From positions 1 to 8,968 of the forward strand of contig CAKOKM010000040.1 of assembly GCA_934091015.1 (NCBI GenBank): DNA of 8,968 nt, read 5' to 3'. Shown here one piece after another: positions 1 through 7,223 of this stretch (the first letter of the stretch is position 1; the number at the start of each line of letters is the position of its first letter). Made by a program: the position numbers and the translations under genes. The DNA comes from an uncultured Bacilli bacterium. Its GTDB lineage: Bacteria > Bacillota_I > Bacilli_A > RF39 > UBA660. The notes under the pieces were generated by a model that was not told the origin of the DNA, ran no database searches, and worked only from the letters and a program-made list of their open reading frames with translations.

Positions 1-192
1 TCAAAATCAGATTGGTTTAAACAAATAATTACAAATGAAGATAATGATGTTATTGCTGAATCAATTATTGATTTATCTACTAGAGCAAATGTAAAACCAG
101 AAATACTTGCAAATTACTTTGATGATACAATGCCACTAAGAATTGCCAAAGAATTTCAAAGACAAACACTTAAAAAAAGCAAAAGTATTTAA
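1..192 (+). CDS. C-terminal 63 residues of an unrecognised protein (5' truncated by window edge)
   Basis: An open frame enters from the left edge in frame 1 and ends at TAA (190-192). The visible part is a charged, soluble-looking, probably helical tail; it contains the stretches DWFKQIITNED, DLSTRANVKPEILANYF and LRIAKEFQRQ, then a basic end (LKKSKSI). There is no membrane segment, cysteine pair or recognisable catalytic motif. Codon use matches the genes downstream (AT-rich, TGG for Trp). A 201-nt gap holding promoter and terminator signals separates it from addB, so it is probably in a different transcription unit. I do not recognise the family; a DNA-binding or replication-type tail would be a guess only. 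Confidence 0.6.
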   Translation, partial: SKSDWFKQIITNEDNDVIAESIIDLSTRANVKPEILANYFDDTMPLRIAKEFQRQTLKKSKSI

Positions 193-240
193 TTAACATA
201 AACAATTCATATAAACATATAAACAACAAAGGAATAATAC

Positions 241-270
241 TTGACATATTTTCATAAAATATATTAGAAT
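241..270 (+). promoter_or_regulatory. Sigma-A-type promoter (TTGACA / TAGAAT)
   Basis: A perfect -35 hexamer TTGACA lies at 241-246 and a -10 hexamer TAGAAT (5/6 of consensus) at 265-270, with an 18-bp spacer. Transcription should start near 276-279. It is the best-matching promoter in the window. It fires directly into the terminator hairpin at 288-329, so the default product would be an RNA of about 50 nt unless polymerase reads through into addB. Confidence 0.7.
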
Positions 271-287
271 GTAATTGTAATTACATT
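268..287. promoter_or_regulatory. Operator-like palindrome over the -10/transcription start
   Basis: Perfect 8-bp arms AATGTAAT (268-275) and ATTACATT (280-287) flank a TGTA centre, and a nested 10-bp palindrome TGTAATTACA lies at 276-285. It covers the end of the -10 box and the predicted start site, the usual place for a repressor to block transcription. The right arm could also fold into the RNA. Which regulator would bind cannot be told from the sequence, and no regulator gene is visible. In DNA this AT-rich, short palindromes arise by chance, so confidence is moderate. Confidence 0.4.
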
Positions 288-349
288 TGACTAGTCATGA
301 CCCGTAGGGTTGTGGCTAGTCATTTTTTTATATATTTTAGTCAAATGTA
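282..349 (+). repeat. 12-bp long-range inverted repeat competing with the terminator
   Basis: TACATTTGACTA (282-293) is the exact reverse complement of TAGTCAAATGTA (338-349). The left arm shares 288-293 with the base of the terminator hairpin, so in RNA the two pairings exclude one another. The right arm lies downstream of the U-tract, so it could only compete if polymerase pauses or reads through, or act later on processing or on access to the addB start region. AAATGTA recurs once more at 353-359. Confidence 0.4.
288..329 (+). terminator. Intrinsic terminator / attenuator hairpin upstream of addB
   Basis: A stem of 16 pairs joins 288-303 to 307-322 across a GTA loop, beginning TGACTAG and closing as ACCC/GGGT. 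It is followed by a run of seven T at 323-329. Three of the pairs are G-U wobbles (295/315, 298/312, 299/311). On the opposite strand these would be A-C mismatches, so the fold is built for RNA made from the plus strand. It can end transcription from the upstream gene, from the promoter at 241-270, or both. If from the latter, it is an attenuator for addAB or the end of a ~50-nt small RNA. Confidence 0.8.
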
Positions 350-368
350 TTTAAATGTATGGTAAAAT
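338..368 (+). promoter_or_regulatory. Possible second promoter for addB (extended -10)
   Basis: TGGTAAAAT at 360-368 reads as an extended -10 element (TGn plus TAAAAT). A weak -35, TAGTCA (4/6 of consensus), lies at 338-343 with a 19-bp spacer. The start would fall near 375, about 20 nt before the addB start codon and downstream of the terminator. It would let addAB be transcribed independently of the upstream signals. The match is weak and AT-rich background makes such hits common. Confidence 0.35.
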
Positions 369-382
369 ATTATTAAGACATG

Positions 383-388
383 AAAGGA
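383..388 (+). promoter_or_regulatory. Ribosome binding site deciding the addB start
   Basis: AAAGGA ends 5 nt before the ATG at 394. The upstream in-frame ATG at 355 has only AT-rich sequence before it, so 394 is the better start. Confidence 0.65.
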
Positions 389-393
389 ATAAC

Positions 394-2688
394 ATGAATA
401 TAGACATTGATTTAAATAATAAAATTTTAATAATACCAAATACTATCAAAACAAAAGTAGTTAAATATATTAATAATTTACCAAAATTAACTAACGTTAA
501 AATATTAACAGATCAAGAATTTACTACTAATCTAACAATCGATTATAATGAAAAAGCTATAATTTATTTAATGAACAACAAAAACTTAAGCTATCAAAAT
601 GCTAAAGAAATATTAAAAAATATAAAATATGCAACCAATGATAATAATAATTCTTATAAATTACAAGAATTAACAAATATCAAAAATGAATTATTAGAAA
701 AAAATTTATTAATAATAAATAACCGTTTTTTACCATTTATTAAAGATAAAGAAATAATATTTTATGGTTTTGATTATATTAATAAATTTATAAAAAAGCT
801 TATTGCAGCCAGCAATTTTAAAGTAAATATTATAGAAAAAAAATATCAAAATATAAACTCAAAAGTTTACTTATTTGATAATGTTTCATCTGAAATAGAA
901 TATATAGCAGAAGATATCATATCCAAAAATTTAGATTTATCTAAAACTTTTATATATGGAATAAACAACGATAATAAATTAATAATAGACCGCATATTTA
1001 AAAGTTATGGTATACCTATTAACTTAAATTATGATAATACCCTATACAATACATTTATAGGAAAAGAATTATTAAATAATTTAAATAATATTGATGAATT
1101 TTTATCTAAAATAAAAGATGATAAAATTAAAAAAGCAATTATCAACATATTAAATAAATATTATTTTGTGGATAACTATCAAGATATTAACAATGTTATC
1201 AAGGAAGAATTAAAACAAACTAAAATTAACAATACTAAAATACGTAACGCCGTAAACGAAATTGATATCATAAATAATATAATTGAAAAAGATGATAATG
1301 TTTATATAATAAATTTTAATAGTGAATATATTCCTGTAATAAATAAAGATGTTGATTATATCTCTGATAATGAAAAACCTTCATTTTTAGAAACATCAAC
1401 TGAATTAAATAACATTAATAAAGAAATATTAAATAAAGTAATTAGAAATATAAATGATTTAACAATTACAGCAAGTCAAAATAATTATAATGGACCACTA
1501 AATATCTCAACTATTGCAACTGATTATGATTATGAAATTATACCTATGGAAAACAAAATAAGTAAATATTCTAATAAAATTAATAAATATAATCTTACTA
1601 ATATGCTAGATAACTATTTAAAATACAATAGTAAAAAAGATAATCAAGACATTCTTTTAAATACATATTCTGATTTAAGATACAAAGATTATGATAATAC
1701 TTATACTAAAGTAGAATCAACTGATGAATTTAGTTTATCTTATTCAAAAATGAATAGTTTCTATGAATGCCCATTTAAATACTATTGTGATAATGTATTA
1801 AAACTAAATACTTATGAAGATACGTTTGATACTTATATCGGATCATTATGCCATTATATATTATCAAAAATTTATACAAATAACTTTGACTTTGAAGTAG
1901 CAAAACAAGAATTTTTAGAAACAAACACATATGAAGTAACAAATGAAAATTTACTATTTCAAAATAAAATTTTAGAAGAATTAAAAACTGCAATATCTTA
2001 TATTTTAAGTATGCAAAATGTTACAAAATTCAATGAAATAGAATGTGAAAGAAAAATTGAAACAACCATAAATGATACTAAATTTGTTGGAATAATCGAT
2101 AAAATTCAAAAATATCAAAACAAAATTATTTTAATAGATTATAAAACGGGAAATCCCAAAATAAATCTAAAAGAATGTCAATATGGATTCAATTTACAAT
2201 TACCTACTTATATTTACTTAATAAAAACCATTTATCCAGATTCACAAATAGTAGGAGTTTATCTAGAACATATTCTAAAACCAAAATTCAATTTCAATAT
2301 GGATAAAAATGATAATGAATCATTTGAAAATTCACTAAAATTAGAAGGATATTCAACATCTAATGAAGAAATATTAGAAGAAATAGATAGCACCTACGAA
2401 AATAGTATGTATATTAAAGGAATTAAAAAGAAAAATGATGGCTTTTATAAGTATTCTAAAATATTGTCTAATGACGAATTTGAAGAATTAGAAAAATTAG
2501 TAACTGAAAAAATCACTAACTGTATTAACGAAATAAAAAATAACAACTTTGATATAAAACCAGTTATACTAAACCAAACAAATAAAAGCTGTCCAAATTG
2601 TAAATATGCATCTATTTGCTATCATACTGAAAAAGATAATATCTACATAGATACAAAAGGAGATGACGAAAATGCCGAATTGGACTAA
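394..2688 (+). CDS. addB: ATP-dependent helicase/nuclease subunit B (AddB/RexB-like), compact
   Basis: AddB pairs with AddA to unwind and degrade double-strand-break ends, producing the 3' single strand for RecA. The C-terminal half is a clear PD-(D/E)XK nuclease: Asp569 in GIIDKI, Asp582-Tyr583-Lys584 in LIDYKTG, then the QLPTY motif. The four cysteines that bind an iron-sulfur cluster in AddB are present: Cys459 in ECPFKYY, and Cys733, Cys736 and Cys742 spaced C-x2-C-x5-C. The N-terminal half is a degenerate helicase fold; where B. subtilis AddB has a Walker A loop this protein reads IIPNTIKTK, lacking the glycines, as in RexB-type subunits. At 764 residues it is far shorter than B. subtilis AddB (about 1,160). 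The start at 394 is set by AAAGGA; an ATG at 355 would add 13 residues. It overlaps addA by 17 nt, so translation is probably coupled. Confidence 0.9.
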   Translation: MNIDIDLNNKILIIPNTIKTKVVKYINNLPKLTNVKILTDQEFTTNLTIDYNEKAIIYLMNNKNLSYQNAKEILKNIKYATNDNNNSYKLQELTNIKNELLEKNLLIINNRFLPFIKDKEIIFYGFDYINKFIKKLIAASNFKVNIIEKKYQNINSKVYLFDNVSSEIEYIAEDIISKNLDLSKTFIYGINNDNKLIIDRIFKSYGIPINLNYDNTLYNTFIGKELLNNLNNIDEFLSKIKDDKIKKAIINILNKYYFVDNYQDINNVIKEELKQTKINNTKIRNAVNEIDIINNIIEKDDNVYIINFNSEYIPVINKDVDYISDNEKPSFLETSTELNNINKEILNKVIRNINDLTITASQNNYNGPLNISTIATDYDYEIIPMENKISKYSNKINKYNLTNMLDNYLKYNSKKDNQDILLNTYSDLRYKDYDNTYTKVESTDEFSLSYSKMNSFYECPFKYYCDNVLKLNTYEDTFDTYIGSLCHYILSKIYTNNFDFEVAKQEFLETNTYEVTNENLLFQNKILEELKTAISYILSMQNVTKFNEIECERKIETTINDTKFVGIIDKIQKYQNKIILIDYKTGNPKINLKECQYGFNLQLPTYIYLIKTIYPDSQIVGVYLEHILKPKFNFNMDKNDNESFENSLKLEGYSTSNEEILEEIDSTYENSMYIKGIKKKNDGFYKYSKILSNDEFEELEKLVTEKITNCINEIKNNNFDIKPVILNQTNKSCPNCKYASICYHTEKDNIYIDTKGDDENAELD
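2656..2662 (+). promoter_or_regulatory. Ribosome binding site of addA, inside addB
   Basis: AAAGGAG lies within the last codons of addB, 9 nt before the ATG at 2672. It directly abuts another in-frame ATG at 2663, which leaves no spacer for that codon, so 2672 is chosen as start. Confidence 0.75.
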
Positions 2689-5600
2689 AGAACAATTATC
2701 AGCAATTACAACTTGGGGCAAAAATATTATAGTTTCCGCTGGTGCTGGATCTGGTAAAACCGAAGTTTTATCTGAAAGAGTTATCCATAATTTAATGAAT
2801 AATCATATTCATATCGATGAAATGCTTATCTTAACATTTACTAAAAATGCGGCCTTTGAAATGAAAGAAAGAATAAAAAAGAAAATTAAAATGCATGATC
2901 AAATAAAAGACGAATTAAAACTAATAGATTCAGCCGATATTACTAACTTTGATGCTTATACTCTCGCATTAGTAAAAAAGTATCACTACATGCTTAATTT
3001 AGACGCCAATCTAACTATTATCGATTCTAGTATAATTAACAAATTAAAAAAAGATATATTAAATGAAATATTTGATCACAAATATCTAGAAAATAATGAA
3101 AAATTTAACAATTTAATAACCTCATTTTGCAACAAAAATGACAAACAAATTAAAAATATAATTCTTTCTTTAGATAGCAAATTAGAACTATTATCTTATA
3201 AAGAAAAATATCTAAATAACTATATTAATAACTATTATAGCAAAGAAAATTTAAATAAATTATTTAATGAGTATACAAATAACTTATTAGATAAAATAAG
3301 CACCATCAAAGATTTGTTAGATGATATTCAGTATGAAACTGACGCATCATTTTATGAAAAATACTATAATGGATTACTACCTCTACTTAATGCAAAAACT
3401 TACGAAGAAATTAAATCATCTTTAGATATTCCCAAAACGGTAAATCGTAATTCTACACCACTTGGTAAAGAATTAAAATCAAACATATCAAACATCATAA
3501 AAGAAATAAAAGAAGCAACTATATTTTCTAAAGAAGTACTAATAAATCAAGTATTAAACACTAAAGACAATGTCGAAATAATTATCAATATCATTATCGA
3601 ACTAACAAACAAAATAAATAATTTCAAAAACGAAAATTCTTCGTATGAATTTAATGATATCAGCAAATTTGCAATTAATCTAATTAAAGAAAATGAAAAT
3701 ATTAAAAATGAATTAAAATTTCACTATAAAGAAATAATGATTGATGAATACCAAGATACTTCTGATATTGAAGAAGAATTTATTAATTTAATTGAGAATG
3801 ACAATGTTTACATGGTTGGCGATATTAAACAATCAATCTATCGCTTTAGAAACGCTAACCCCAATATTTTTAAAGATAAATACGATTTATATAAAGATGG
3901 AACCAAAGGAATAAGAATTGATTTAAATAAAAATTTTAGGTCTCGTGAAGAAGTATTATCAAGTATTAATAATATCTTTAATTATATTATGGATAATAAA
4001 ATAGGTAATGCTAATTATAAAGACGAACATAATCTTATTTTTGGAAATCAAACATTTAATATCGAAGGAAAGAATAACAACAACAATAATTTAGAAATTT
4101 ACAATTATGAAAAAAATAATACTAATACCAGAGAAGAAATCGAAGCTTTTATTATTGGAAATGACATAAAAAATAAAATAAATAATAATTATGAAGTATT
4201 TGATAAACAAATAAGAAACTGTAAATATAGTGACTTTTGTATTCTTTTAGATCGTGGATCTGCATTTAACACTTATAAAAAAGTCTTTGATTATCTTGGA
4301 ATACCACTTCACATTTATCAAGATGAAGATATCCTATTTTCTTCAGAAACTTTATTAATAAATAATATAATTGGTTTTCTAATTAAAATTAAAAACAATA
4401 CATTTGACATTGAAACTAACTTTTATTATGCAAGTATTGCTCGCAGTTACCTATTTGAACAAAAAGATAATGAAATATATGAAACAATAAAAAATCGTAC
4501 CATAAAATCAAGCATTATTTATGAAACACTTTTGCCTATAGCCAAAGATTTAGACTATCTATCTAATAAAGATGTTTTAATAAAAATTATTGAAAAGTTA
4601 AATATTTATGAAAAATTAACTCTAGTTGGAGATATTAATGAAAAAAGTATTATTCTAAATAATTTAATTACCAAATTTGAAGAATTAAATAATATTGGTA
4701 TTGATATTTATGGTGCTAATGATTATCTTAACAATTTAATCGAGAATAAAGATAAAATAAAAATAAGTGCAAGTCACATTGCTATCGATTCAGTAACGTT
4801 AACAAATATTCACAAATCAAAAGGTTTAGAATATAAAATTTGTTACTTTGCTGGATATTACAAAAAATTTAGTACTGAAGATATCAAACCAAAAATAAGG
4901 TATGACAATAAATATGGAATAATATTTCCCGATTATGATGGAACATTTATTGAAACCTTTATCTCAAAATTAAGTAAAGACAATTTTAAAATCGAAGATA
5001 TATCCGAAAAAATTAGATTGTTATATGTTGCCTTAACAAGATGTAAAGAAAAAATGATTATTGTTGATTCTCTTAAAGAAGATGAAGGAATAAGTTCAAG
5101 TGAAATGGTTATAAATAACTACAAAAGAAGTAAATATAATAGTTTTGAAGATATTTTAAATTCAATATATCCACATATAACTAAATACATTACTAATATT
5201 GAAACACCTATTATAGATAACTCCTACAAAATAAACAAAAATATAAGTATTTCATCAGAAACCTCGGATAAAATTAAAATTATAGAACAAAACTATAATA
5301 TAGAAGAAATTGAAGAAAACCATTTTTCCAAAACTACAAATAAATTATTTACTAAAGAGGAAAAAAATAATATGGAATATGGAACAAGTATCCACTATCT
5401 TTTAGAAACAACAGATTTTATTAATCCAAATTATGATAATCTAACAAATAATGAAATTGATATAATTAAAAGTTTACTTAATAATGAAATCTTTAAAAAT
5501 ATCAAAGAAGCAAATATCTTTAAAGAATACGAATTTATTGAAGAAACAGATAATGAAACTAAAACTGGTATAATAGATTTAATGCTTGAATACCAAGATC

Positions 5601-5758
5601 ATATTGATATAATTGATTATAAATTAAAACATATAGATGATACGGCATATATAAATCAGTTAAATGGTTATAAAAAATACATTCATAATTTAACTAATAA
5701 GCAAGTTAATACATATCTTTATTCCATATTAGATAAAAAAATATTTAAATTAAGTTAA
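2672..5758 (+). CDS. addA: ATP-dependent helicase/nuclease subunit A (AddA)
   Basis: AddA is the motor and second nuclease of the AddAB complex. All superfamily 1A helicase motifs are visible: the Q-motif region NWTKEQLSAI at the N-terminus, Walker A GAGSGKT (24-30), Ia LTFTKNAAFEMKERI, Walker B IDEYQDTS (Asp358-Glu359), III VGDIKQSIYRF (383-392), IV NFRSREE (Arg423), V NIHKSKGLEY (His714) and VI LLYVALTR (Arg790). The C-terminus carries the RecB-type nuclease: Asp969 in GIIDLM and Asp982-Tyr983-Lys984 in IIDYK. At 1,028 residues it is somewhat shorter than B. subtilis AddA (about 1,230), and insertions are Asn/Lys-rich, including six Asn in a row. The first residues MPNWTKEQ match the usual AddA start. 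It is co-transcribed with addB and followed by a terminator. Confidence 0.95.
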   Translation: MPNWTKEQLSAITTWGKNIIVSAGAGSGKTEVLSERVIHNLMNNHIHIDEMLILTFTKNAAFEMKERIKKKIKMHDQIKDELKLIDSADITNFDAYTLALVKKYHYMLNLDANLTIIDSSIINKLKKDILNEIFDHKYLENNEKFNNLITSFCNKNDKQIKNIILSLDSKLELLSYKEKYLNNYINNYYSKENLNKLFNEYTNNLLDKISTIKDLLDDIQYETDASFYEKYYNGLLPLLNAKTYEEIKSSLDIPKTVNRNSTPLGKELKSNISNIIKEIKEATIFSKEVLINQVLNTKDNVEIIINIIIELTNKINNFKNENSSYEFNDISKFAINLIKENENIKNELKFHYKEIMIDEYQDTSDIEEEFINLIENDNVYMVGDIKQSIYRFRNANPNIFKDKYDLYKDGTKGIRIDLNKNFRSREEVLSSINNIFNYIMDNKIGNANYKDEHNLIFGNQTFNIEGKNNNNNNLEIYNYEKNNTNTREEIEAFIIGNDIKNKINNNYEVFDKQIRNCKYSDFCILLDRGSAFNTYKKVFDYLGIPLHIYQDEDILFSSETLLINNIIGFLIKIKNNTFDIETNFYYASIARSYLFEQKDNEIYETIKNRTIKSSIIYETLLPIAKDLDYLSNKDVLIKIIEKLNIYEKLTLVGDINEKSIILNNLITKFEELNNIGIDIYGANDYLNNLIENKDKIKISASHIAIDSVTLTNIHKSKGLEYKICYFAGYYKKFSTEDIKPKIRYDNKYGIIFPDYDGTFIETFISKLSKDNFKIEDISEKIRLLYVALTRCKEKMIIVDSLKEDEGISSSEMVINNYKRSKYNSFEDILNSIYPHITKYITNIETPIIDNSYKINKNISISSETSDKIKIIEQNYNIEEIEENHFSKTTNKLFTKEEKNNMEYGTSIHYLLETTDFINPNYDNLTNNEIDIIKSLLNNEIFKNIKEANIFKEYEFIEETDNETKTGIIDLMLEYQDHIDIIDYKLKHIDDTAYINQLNGYKKYIHNLTNKQVNTYLYSILDKKIFKLS

Positions 5759-5762
5759 AATC

Positions 5763-5795
5763 AAGTTCTCATTTTTAAAAGATGAGAATTTTTTT
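5763..5795 (+). terminator. Intrinsic terminator after addA
   Basis: TTCTCAT (5766-5772) pairs with ATGAGAA (5782-5788), extended inward by one G-U and two A-U pairs and outward by three more, with a short loop (5776-5778). Seven T follow the core stem at 5789-5795. It begins a few bases after the addA stop and ends the addBA transcript. Confidence 0.8.
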
Positions 5796-5809
5796 AATGA
5801 ATTAAATCA

Positions 5810-5838
5810 TTGACAATCATCTAATAATAATATATTCT
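5810..5838 (+). promoter_or_regulatory. Promoter for the compact UvrD-like helicase
   Basis: A perfect TTGACA at 5810-5815 is followed by TATTCT at 5833-5838 with a 17-bp spacer (an overlapping TATATT at 5831-5836 would give 15). The start would fall at about 5845-5846, which is the A of the start codon. No Shine-Dalgarno-like purine run lies between the -10 and the ATG, so a leaderless mRNA is predicted. Confidence 0.6.
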
Positions 5839-5845
5839 AATTAAC

Positions 5846-7192
5846 ATGAACGAAAAACAATTAGAAGCTGTTAAGTCATTAGAAAATACTTTAGTAGTTG
5901 CCGGTGCAGGATCAGGAAAAACATTTACCATAGTAAACAAAATAAAATATCTACTTGATAATAACATATACAAAGAAAATGAACTTTTAGTCATCTCATT
6001 TACAAACGAGTCAGTTAATGACTTAAAAAGAAAAATAGATTACAATCTTGATATCATGACATTTCATAAATTAGCAATAACCTTAATAAATAATCATGAC
6101 ATGAAAATATCAAATGAATATTATCTAAAATTTATCATTAATGAATACTTTAAATCTTACGGTAAATATAACAAAAAGCATAATAAACTTATAAAAAGAA
6201 TAATTCAAGAAATCGATATTGATAACTTTAAAAAACTTATCTTTACCTTTATTAATCTCTATAAATCTAATTACAATGATATTAATTATTTATTTAACTT
6301 ATATCAAAAAAGTCATTTTATAAACAAATTATATTTTAAAATAATTTTAGAAATATATCATATTTATAATCAAGAACTTGAATCATGTAATTTGTACGAC
6401 TTTAATGACATGATAAAAATCGCAACGAACAACATAAATAACAATTTAATTAAAACTAATTACAAATACATTATCATTGATGAATTCCAAGACACTTCTC
6501 TAAATAGATTTAAACTTATAGACGCAATCATTAAACAAAACAATGCCAAAATATTTGTAGTTGGAGATGACTATCAATCTATATATCGTTTTTCAGGTTG
6601 TAACCTAGATATCTTCTTAAATTTTAACAAACTTGTAAATGATCTAAATATTATTAGTCTTGATTATAATTATCGTAACCCCAAAGAAATCGTCGATGTT
6701 GCTAATTCATTTATTATGAAAAATAAAAGGCAAATAAAAAAAGAAACAATATGTTTAAAGAATATCAATAAACCAATTAAAATATGCTTTTATAAAAATG
6801 AAAAAACTGCTATTGAAAAAGTAGTAAAATTTATAAATACAAAATATCTAATTCTTGGTCGTAATAACAAAGATAAAGATATATTTAATGTTCAAAATAA
6901 ACCATTTTTAACCATTCATAAATCAAAAGGGTTAGAAGAAGATAACATTATTTTAATAAATTTAACGAATAATAATAATTCTTTACCATCTAAAAATAAA
7001 AATCATAAAATAATTAACAAAATAACTAAAACAGATTATTATCCATATGAAGAAGAAAGAAGATTATTCTATGTTGCCTTAACTAGAACAAGAAATAATA
7101 TCTATTTATTAGTCCCAAAATCAAACTATTCCATATTTATTAAGGAAATAATGAAAAACTATAAAGAATACATACAATACATTAAAATATAA
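5846..7192 (+). CDS. Compact UvrD/Rep-family ATP-dependent DNA helicase (no 2B domain)
   Basis: A superfamily 1A DNA helicase of 448 residues with the full motif set: Q motif NEKQLEAV (2-9), Walker A GAGSGKT (20-26), Ia SFTNESVNDLKRKI, Ib TFHKLA (72-77), Walker B IIIDEFQDTS (Asp212-Glu213), III VGDDYQSIYRF (from Gly240), IV NYRNPKEIV (Arg277), V TIHKSKGLE (356-364) and VI FYVALTRTR (Arg414). Only about 80 residues separate motifs IV and V, where UvrD, PcrA and Rep carry the large 2B subdomain, so 2B is essentially absent. The protein ends soon after motif VI and has no nuclease domain, unlike AddA. The Q motif begins at residue 2, which fixes the start at 5846 despite the lack of a ribosome binding site. 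It has its own promoter after the addA terminator. Its role in repair, replication or plasmid/phage biology is open. Confidence 0.9.
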   Translation: MNEKQLEAVKSLENTLVVAGAGSGKTFTIVNKIKYLLDNNIYKENELLVISFTNESVNDLKRKIDYNLDIMTFHKLAITLINNHDMKISNEYYLKFIINEYFKSYGKYNKKHNKLIKRIIQEIDIDNFKKLIFTFINLYKSNYNDINYLFNLYQKSHFINKLYFKIILEIYHIYNQELESCNLYDFNDMIKIATNNINNNLIKTNYKYIIIDEFQDTSLNRFKLIDAIIKQNNAKIFVVGDDYQSIYRFSGCNLDIFLNFNKLVNDLNIISLDYNYRNPKEIVDVANSFIMKNKRQIKKETICLKNINKPIKICFYKNEKTAIEKVVKFINTKYLILGRNNKDKDIFNVQNKPFLTIHKSKGLEEDNIILINLTNNNNSLPSKNKNHKIINKITKTDYYPYEEERRLFYVALTRTRNNIYLLVPKSNYSIFIKEIMKNYKEYIQYIKI

Positions 7193-7193
7193 A

Positions 7194-7223
7194 AAAATAA
7201 TTCTATATTTCAAGAATTATTTT
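7194..7223. terminator. Bidirectional terminator between convergent genes
   Basis: AAAATAATTCT (7194-7204) and AGAATTATTTT (7213-7223) form an 11-bp stem with an 8-nt loop. On the minus strand the stem runs into a U-rich tail copied from the A-run before it; on the plus strand it ends in TTATTTT. It lies 1 nt after the helicase stop, and its right arm contains the stop codon (7219-7217) of the minus-strand gene. Confidence 0.6.

Noticed and set aside
297..365. Small open frame starting inside the terminator hairpin (22 codons plus stop)
   Set aside because: There is no ribosome binding site, it runs through the U-tract as Phe/Ile/Tyr codons, and its start codon lies inside the stem; most likely chance.
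355..393. Upstream in-frame ATG that would add 13 residues to AddB
   Set aside because: It has no ribosome binding site, sits in the leader inverted-repeat and second-promoter region, and the extra residues (MYGKILLRHERNN) do not resemble an AddB N-terminus; ATG 394 has AAAGGA at good spacing.
1775..1993. Minus-strand open frame of 72 codons within addB
   Set aside because: It lies inside the conserved nuclease-half coding region, is low complexity and has no promoter or ribosome binding site.
2663..2671. ATG at 2663 as addA start
   Set aside because: The AGGAG motif touches it with no spacer, whereas it is 9 nt from ATG 2672, and AddA proteins usually begin close to the WTxEQ motif.
4070..4092. 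Asn-codon repeat in addA as a phase-variable tract
   Set aside because: The codons alternate AAT and AAC and each slippage unit would be 3 nt, so it would not shift frame; it is a normal low-complexity insertion in an Asn-rich proteome.
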